A program made the translations under genes and the position numbers. Positions 6,347 to 9,700 of a stretch of 9,700 nt of DNA are shown piece after piece. Positions within the stretch are counted from its first letter, which is position 1; the number at the start of each line of letters is the position of its first letter. The stretch spans positions 1-9,700 of the forward strand of contig PMUE01000359.1 of the NCBI GenBank assembly GCA_003167055.1, read 5' to 3'. The notes under the pieces were generated by a model that saw nothing but the letters and a program-made list of their open reading frames with translations, did not search any database and was not told the origin of the DNA. This DNA comes from Vulcanimicrobiota bacterium. Its GTDB lineage: Bacteria > Vulcanimicrobiota > Vulcanimicrobiia > Vulcanimicrobiales > Vulcanimicrobiaceae.

Positions 6347-7315
6347 TTAAGCTAGGTGCAATCGCTCGCCCAAAAGGCGCGCGATCTCGTTGGTTGCGTC
6401 GAGACATTTCTTCGAGTGCGTTGTCATCTGAATGATGCCGTGCGGCAATTCGGGGTAGTGCACATAGGTGATATCGTTGCCGGCCGCGGCCAACTTCTGG
6501 GCGTAGGCGTGACCAACGTCGCGCAGCATGTCGTAGCCACACGTGACGAGTAGCGCGGGTGGAAGTCCCGAGAGGTCGGGGGCGTTCAGCGGCGTGATGT
6601 AAGTTTGCGAGTAGTCCGTTCCTTGCGCCAAAAGCTCCCACACGAAGAGCAGCACGCCGGCGGTATCGACGTAGCCCCCAGAAACGTTTTCGACGCCGGC
6701 ACGCGTATTGAAGGGCATCGCCGTTTCCGGGTACAGCGGCATCTGCAGTGCGAGTTTGGGGCCGCCTTCGTCGCGCAGTTTGAGCGAGATCGTACAGGTC
6801 ATGTTGCCGCCGGCGGAGTCACCACCTAAGGCAATGCGGCCGGGATCTATGCCGCGCTGCGACGCGTTTTCGAACAACCAGCGAACGACGAATTCACCTT
6901 CGTCCATTTGCGTGGGCCATTGATACTCGGGCGCGAGTTTGTAGTCGACTAAGTAGACCTGTGCACCGCTCACTTCGGCGATACGCCGCATCGCGGTATC
7001 GAACTGGTCGAGCGACCCGACGATGAATCCGCCGCCGTGCAGGTAGACTAGCGCACCACCGTCGCCCGGTCCAGGCTTCGACGGATAAAAGACGCGCACC
7101 GGAATCGTCCCGTACGGTCCGTCGAGCGCGAGGTGTTCGATCCGTCCAATCGGCGGCTTGACTTTGTCGATGAACGCGTCGTGTTCACGGCGCTGGACGT
7201 AAATGGGCTTGTGCGAGCCGAGGACGGGACCGGTCTTGAGCCACGCGGCGATCTCCGGATCCTTGTCGTGGCCTTCGACCGAGTTGGGGATATTGTTTGC
7301 AGTATAAATTGCCAT
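6347..7315 (-). CDS. Alpha/beta hydrolase, HSL-type carboxylesterase
   Basis: A 322-residue cytoplasmic esterase of the hormone-sensitive-lipase family (Abhydrolase_3, PF07859), which hydrolyses short- to medium-chain acyl esters. The oxyanion-hole motif HGGG is at residues 93-96 (LVYLHGGGFIVGS), the nucleophile elbow GDSAGG puts Ser167 at the active site, Asp262 lies in 'CGYDMLRD' and His292 in 'LPHGI', so the triad is complete. 'LVDYKLAPEYQWP' (122-134) is also a typical block. No signal peptide is seen. The length fits the family. Start is ATG 7315; no Shine-Dalgarno sequence is visible. It is divergent from the AraC-type gene across 172 bases and is followed closely by the small exported-protein gene. 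The natural substrate cannot be read from sequence. Confidence 0.93.
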   Translation of the reverse strand: MAIYTANNIPNSVEGHDKDPEIAAWLKTGPVLGSHKPIYVQRREHDAFIDKVKPPIGRIEHLALDGPYGTIPVRVFYPSKPGPGDGGALVYLHGGGFIVGSLDQFDTAMRRIAEVSGAQVYLVDYKLAPEYQWPTQMDEGEFVVRWLFENASQRGIDPGRIALGGDSAGGNMTCTISLKLRDEGGPKLALQMPLYPETAMPFNTRAGVENVSGGYVDTAGVLLFVWELLAQGTDYSQTYITPLNAPDLSGLPPALLVTCGYDMLRDVGHAYAQKLAAAGNDITYVHYPELPHGIIQMTTHSKKCLDATNEIARLLGERLHLA

Positions 7316-7325
7316 AACGATGTTG

Positions 7326-7354
7326 AATGTACCGGCGATGCGTGCCGCGGTCTA
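7326..7354 (-). promoter_or_regulatory. Putative promoter of the HSL-type esterase
   Basis: On the - strand, TAGACC (7354-7349) and TACATT (7331-7326) are 17 bases apart, each matching 4 of 6 consensus bases. The -10 element ends 10 bases before the ATG at 7315, so the 5' leader would be only about 3 bases. This fits the absence of a Shine-Dalgarno sequence. Weak, pattern-based evidence. Confidence 0.25.
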
Positions 7355-7381
7355 TCAATATCTGGCTAGCCGGCAGCCGCA

Positions 7382-7408
7382 AAATATGCATGTTTACGAC
7401 TGTGCACA
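7382..7408. promoter_or_regulatory. AT-rich patch with two small palindromes in the divergent intergenic region
   Basis: The 172 bases between the divergent esterase and AraC-type genes contain an unusually AT-rich stretch. It holds AAA-T-ATGCAT-G-TTT (7382-7395), an interrupted inverted repeat, and TGTGCACA (7401-7408), a perfect 8-bp palindrome. The position between two divergent promoters is where an operator would be expected. AraC-type monomers usually bind asymmetric sites, so a palindrome would point to another regulator. Functional role is inferred from position only. Confidence 0.25.
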
Positions 7409-7451
7409 TAAGTGTCCGCATCGCCCGTAGCGCGAGCCACCGGCGCCGATC

Positions 7452-7457
7452 TATGAT
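7452..7457 (+). promoter_or_regulatory. Candidate -10 box of the AraC/hydrolase unit
   Basis: TATGAT matches 5 of 6 bases of the -10 consensus and would start transcription near 7464, leaving about 24 bases of leader that include the GGAGG site. The -35 position holds AGCGCG, which does not match; if real, the promoter would be weak or need an activator, possibly the AraC-type protein itself. Confidence 0.3.
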
Positions 7458-7474
7458 CGTTGCATCACACCGAT

Positions 7475-7479
7475 GGAGG
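7475..7479 (+). promoter_or_regulatory. Ribosome-binding site that sets the AraC-type start
   Basis: GGAGG ends 8 bases before ATG 7488. It lies just inside the upstream in-frame ATG at 7473, so it favours 7488 as the true start. Confidence 0.65.
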
Positions 7480-7487
7480 TTCATCCG

Positions 7488-7817
7488 ATGCAGCGATTTC
7501 AGCCTGTCCTCGACTTCATCGAAGCCTCGCTGGATCGTAAGCTTGCGGTTTCAGATCTGGCGTCGCTTGTCGGGTTGAGCGCGCCGCGCTTCGCCCACGC
7601 GTTCAAAGACGAGGTCGGGATCGCTCCCTATCGCTACGTACTCGAACGCCGCGTCGCTCGCGCTCGCGAACTGCTGCCGTCAAAGGAGCACACGATCGCC
7701 ACGATCGCGTCGGAGGTTGGATTTTCGAGTCAAAGCCGCTTCAGCCAGTGCTTCCTGCGCTGCTTCGGAACGACTCCGTCGGCATACCGTTACGCTTTGA
7801 ATCGAGGAGTCTCATGA
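7488..7817 (+). CDS. Small AraC-family transcriptional regulator (DNA-binding domain only)
   Basis: A 109-residue stand-alone AraC/XylS DNA-binding domain, comparable in size to SoxS and MarA, with no effector-binding domain. The first helix-turn-helix lies near 18-45 (KLAVSDLASLVGLSAPRFAH), the second near 68-97 (TIATIASEVGFSSQSRFSQC), followed by the usual 'FGTTPSAYR'. The start at 7488 is set by GGAGG at 7475-7479. Its TGA stop overlaps the ATG of the Tat-exported hydrolase (ATGA, 7814-7817), so the two are translationally coupled. The HSL-type esterase is divergent upstream. Regulators of this size often respond through their own abundance rather than a ligand; control of both hydrolases is inferred from position. 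Confidence 0.92.
   Translation: MQRFQPVLDFIEASLDRKLAVSDLASLVGLSAPRFAHAFKDEVGIAPYRYVLERRVARARELLPSKEHTIATIASEVGFSSQSRFSQCFLRCFGTTPSAYRYALNRGVS
7804..7809 (+). promoter_or_regulatory. Ribosome-binding site of the Tat-exported hydrolase
   Basis: GAGGAG lies inside the 3' end of the AraC-type gene, 4 bases before ATG 7814. Together with the ATGA overlap it supports 7814 as the start rather than the upstream in-frame codon at 7748. The spacing is short, which fits coupling to the preceding gene. Confidence 0.55.
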
Positions 7818-8581
7818 TCGATCGACGCACATTTTCTGTAGGTCTCGCAGCGGGGGTCGCCGGCGCGCTCCTCGGAACAGGGAGGGCCCAAGCGGTGCCA
7901 ACTGTTGGGAACGTGGTGCTCATTCACGGCCTCTACGCGGACGGCTCGAGCTGGTCCGATTGTATCGTGCGACTGCAGGCCGCTGGGCTGAACGTAACCT
8001 CCGTGCAGAATCCACTGACGACCTTCGCCGACGATGTCGCTTCGGCGCAGCGCGCGCTCGCGCTTCAAGACGGCCCAACGGTGCTCGTCGCACATTCGTA
8101 TGGTGGGATGGTGCTGACGCAAGCTGGTGTTGCCCCCAACGTGACCGCCGTCGTATACATCGCGGCGCGCGCCCCCGATGCCAACGAAGATTACTCCGCG
8201 CTTGCGAAACGATTTCCGGCGGCGCCGGCCAGCGCCGGACTGATCACGACCGACGGGTACTCGCGGCTGGGAAAAACCGCGTTTCTCAATGATTTCGCGA
8301 ACGGCGTCGATCGCGGCAAGGCAAACGAGCTCTATGCGGTGCAGCAAGCGAGTGTCGCATCCCTTTCGGGCACGGCGAGAACAACCGTTGCGGCCTGGCG
8401 GGAGAAACCGTCGTTCTACGCGGTATCGAAACAAGATCGCACGATCAATCCGGACCTGGAGCGCTTTATGGCAGCGCGCATGAAGGCGACGACGATCGAG
8501 CTCGATTCGGGCCACCTTTCGCTCGTCAGTCACGCGCCCCAAGTCACGCAGCTCATTTTGCAAGCCGCCGGCCGTGGCTAG
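7814..8581 (+). CDS. Tat-exported alpha/beta hydrolase
   Basis: A 255-residue hydrolase of the Abhydrolase_6 type (PF12697), of the EstC / plant methyl-ester esterase-like branch. The N-terminus MIDRRTFSVGLAAGVAGALLG is a twin-arginine signal with a likely cleavage after RAQA (residue 27), so it would be exported already folded. The mature part opens with VVLIHGLYADGSSW. The nucleophile elbow AHSYGG gives Ser95, SKQDRTI gives Asp208 and DSGHLS gives His234, a full catalytic triad. 'VQNPLTTFADDVASAQRAL' (64-82) is a conserved block in this branch. The substrate is unknown; esters or lactones are plausible. It shares the ATGA junction with the AraC-type gene and converges on the SRPBCC gene 22 bases downstream. 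Confidence 0.92.
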   Translation: MIDRRTFSVGLAAGVAGALLGTGRAQAVPTVGNVVLIHGLYADGSSWSDCIVRLQAAGLNVTSVQNPLTTFADDVASAQRALALQDGPTVLVAHSYGGMVLTQAGVAPNVTAVVYIAARAPDANEDYSALAKRFPAAPASAGLITTDGYSRLGKTAFLNDFANGVDRGKANELYAVQQASVASLSGTARTTVAAWREKPSFYAVSKQDRTINPDLERFMAARMKATTIELDSGHLSLVSHAPQVTQLILQAAGRG

Positions 8582-8603
8582 CGCCGACCGCCGCTTCGAT
8601 CGT

Positions 8604-9119
8604 TTAGACCAGCGACGGATTCTCGGAGATCCACGCTAACGTCACCAGCCAAAGATTGTGCCCGCGGTGCATGAGCCCCTCATTGGTTTGGCGCAGCCGA
8701 ATCGCCGCGGGCCCCTTCCCGACCTCGTCCATCACGACGTCGCACCCATCCCCGTGCGGCGTGAGATACCAGCTGTGATAAAAACTCGGCGGGCTGCCGG
8801 GTGAACATCCGAACCACCCGATGCGCGAGTCGGGAACGCACTCATGAACCGTGCTTTCCAACGGCAGACCGAAGGTGGTCCAGCGAAACACGGTGCCTTC
8901 CCGCTGAACCGTGTCGCCGTTGCTGAGTATTCGCACGTCTTTGGAATTCGGATACCACTGCGGCCACTTCGTGGCATCGATAATGTTCTGCCATACCTGG
9001 TCGCACGGTGCGTTGATCGTCAACTCATTGTGAGAGTACAAGTCGGCGTTTGCAGGATCGAAGCCCGCGGGCCAATGGATGTACCGAGAGCGTTGCGTCA
9101 AATCCATCTGCATAGTCAT
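8604..9119 (-). CDS. SRPBCC-family protein (polyketide cyclase/START-like fold)
   Basis: A 171-residue protein with the SRPBCC helix-grip fold, which holds small hydrophobic molecules in a deep cavity. The block 'HNELTINAPCDQVWQNIIDATKWPQWYP' (about 29-56) is the usual beta1-alpha1-alpha2 opening, followed by a curved-sheet pattern (VFRWTTFGLPLESTVHECVP, SFYHSWYLTPHGDGCDVVMDE) and a long C-terminal helix. There is no catalytic signature, so ligand binding or a cyclase/dehydrase role cannot be separated. The frame is open back to a TTG at 9176, which would add 19 residues looking like a membrane helix, but that stretch is AT-rich and contains a good promoter pattern. I therefore start at ATG 9119; ATG 9113 or 9107 are also possible. 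It lies 57 bases after the LysR-type gene on the same strand. Confidence 0.85.
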   Translation of the reverse strand: MTMQMDLTQRSRYIHWPAGFDPANADLYSHNELTINAPCDQVWQNIIDATKWPQWYPNSKDVRILSNGDTVQREGTVFRWTTFGLPLESTVHECVPDSRIGWFGCSPGSPPSFYHSWYLTPHGDGCDVVMDEVGKGPAAIRLRQTNEGLMHRGHNLWLVTLAWISENPSLV

Positions 9120-9126
9120 GAAGAGA

Positions 9127-9155
9127 AGTATAAGCACACAGAATAGATAAGTAAA
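9127..9155 (-). promoter_or_regulatory. Putative promoter of the SRPBCC gene (leaderless type)
   Basis: On the - strand, TTTACT (9155-9150, 4 of 6) and TATACT (9132-9127, 5 of 6) are separated by 17 bases. The -10 element ends 7 bases before the ATG at 9119, so transcription would begin on the start codon. No Shine-Dalgarno sequence precedes the ATG. The surrounding bases are clearly more AT-rich than the flanking genes. Confidence 0.45.
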
Positions 9156-9176
9156 ATGCGCTTTTGCGTATAGCAA

Positions 9177-9700
9177 CTATGTGCTCCGCGAATGACTTGC
9201 TTGCCGGATGAGATCCCGAAACCACGTGTGCGCGGTTGAGGACTCGAGTCGATTGTGCCACACAAGCGAATACGAAAACCGGTCGAGCTCCTGTGGTGCA
9301 GCCACGACACGCACGGCAACGCCGGTCACGCACATGTCGGCGAGCCGGCGCGGAACGGTAAGAACCAACGACGAGGCCGCGGCGGCGTACACGGCCGAGC
9401 TGAGAAACGGGGTGCGATAACCAACCCGGCGACGCGCACCAAGCATTGCGAGCGGGCGCTCTACTGGCGGCTGCACGCCGTGCTCGACGTCGATCACGAC
9501 GTGGCGCTGCTCCAAGTACTGTTTGAGCCCCAAACGTCGACCTCGTACCGACGGATGATCGATCGCAACCAGGCAGACATACTGGTCGTCGAAGAGCTTT
9601 TCGCTACGAAGGATCGACGGCGGGACGCCGACGCTGACGATGCCGACGTCGATCCGTCCTGCGATAACGTGCTCGAACGTGCGGTCGTCGGACATGTGTA
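9177..9700 (-). CDS. LysR-family transcriptional regulator, C-terminal effector domain (partial)
   Basis: The C-terminal 174 residues of a LysR-type regulator; the N-terminal helix-turn-helix lies beyond the right edge. The frame is open through base 9700, so the ATG at 9695 is internal. Visible blocks match the periplasmic-binding-protein-like effector domain: 'VIAGRIDVGIVSVGVPP', 'SEKLFDDQYVCLVAIDHPSV' and the closing 'FSYSLVWHNRLESSTAHTWFRDLI'. The last block is typical of the NodD/NahR-like branch, whose members sense aromatic or similar small molecules; the ligand here is unknown. The stop is TAG at 9179-9177. The SRPBCC gene follows on the same strand but seems to have its own promoter. 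Confidence 0.9.
   Translation of the reverse strand, partial: HMSDDRTFEHVIAGRIDVGIVSVGVPPSILRSEKLFDDQYVCLVAIDHPSVRGRRLGLKQYLEQRHVVIDVEHGVQPPVERPLAMLGARRRVGYRTPFLSSAVYAAAASSLVLTVPRRLADMCVTGVAVRVVAAPQELDRFSYSLVWHNRLESSTAHTWFRDLIRQASHSRST

Noticed and set aside
7390..7412. Mar/Sox-type binding site in the divergent region
   Set aside because: On the - strand a GCAC and an AAAC are present, but they are 6 bases apart rather than the 8 the known consensus needs, so it is not a match.
7473..7487. ATG 7473 as start of the AraC-type gene
   Set aside because: The GGAGG used for ATG 7488 lies inside these five codons, and the AraC domain does not need them.
7748..7813. Upstream extension of the Tat hydrolase from 7748
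   Set aside because: It would overlap the AraC-type gene by 70 bases and bury the twin-arginine signal, whereas 7814 has a ribosome-binding site and an ATGA junction.
8582..8603. Terminator between the Tat hydrolase and SRPBCC genes
   Set aside because: Only 22 bases separate the stops and no stable stem followed by a T-run can be drawn.
9120..9176. N-terminal membrane helix of the SRPBCC protein starting at TTG 9176
   Set aside because: The hydrophobic reading comes from an AT-rich promoter region; family members usually begin near the MDLTQRSRYIHWP stretch.

Overview
This is a GC-rich bacterial chromosomal segment. Genes fill nearly all of it, and no gene-free stretch exceeds 300 bases. 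I saw no rRNA, tRNA, CRISPR array, transposase or phage gene. The protein types (a XRE/NB-ARC/TPR 'predicted ATPase' regulator, orphan peptide-binding proteins, small exported proteins, Tat-exported hydrolases) and a dispersed repeat of the TGTCATCC...GAGGGA type suggest an under-sampled soil or metagenomic lineage such as Vulcanimicrobiota/Eremiobacterota (WPS-2). That assignment is inference from family flavour and would need a phylogeny.

Layout. Left block, + strand, 1-3405: the 3' end of a leucyl aminopeptidase (M17, pepA), an EntS-like MFS exporter and an oligopeptide-type extracellular solute-binding protein. The two junctions in this block each carry one copy of an identical 26-bp repeat. 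Each copy supplies the last four codons (Ser-Ser-Arg-Ala) and the TAG stop of the gene before it. The first copy sits where the MFS start should be, and no ordinary start codon remains there. Middle, - strand, 3402-5801: a large XRE-HTH + NB-ARC ATPase + TPR-like regulator, whose stop codon overlaps the stop of the solute-binding protein by 4 nt. Next, also - strand: an HSL-type carboxylesterase (7315-6347) followed 31 nt later by a small exported protein of unknown function (6315-5950), probably one transcript. Divergent from the esterase on the + strand: a two-gene unit with an ATGA overlap, encoding a 109-residue AraC-type DNA-binding protein and a Tat-exported alpha/beta hydrolase (7488-8581). 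Right end, - strand: a LysR-type regulator (truncated by the window edge) followed by an SRPBCC-fold protein (9700-8604).

How the parts may work together. The left block fits peptide uptake or turnover plus export, but the genes may simply be adjacent. The centre-right block is a compact regulator/hydrolase cluster: two unrelated alpha/beta hydrolases, one cytoplasmic and one exported, lie on either side of one small AraC regulator. Several - strand genes have sigma70-like promoters placed so that transcription would begin on or within a few bases of the start codon, suggesting leaderless mRNAs.

I did not find a convincing new multi-gene system. The items most worth following are the stop-codon-donating repeat, the missing MFS start, the possible leaderless promoters and the AraC/two-hydrolase module.
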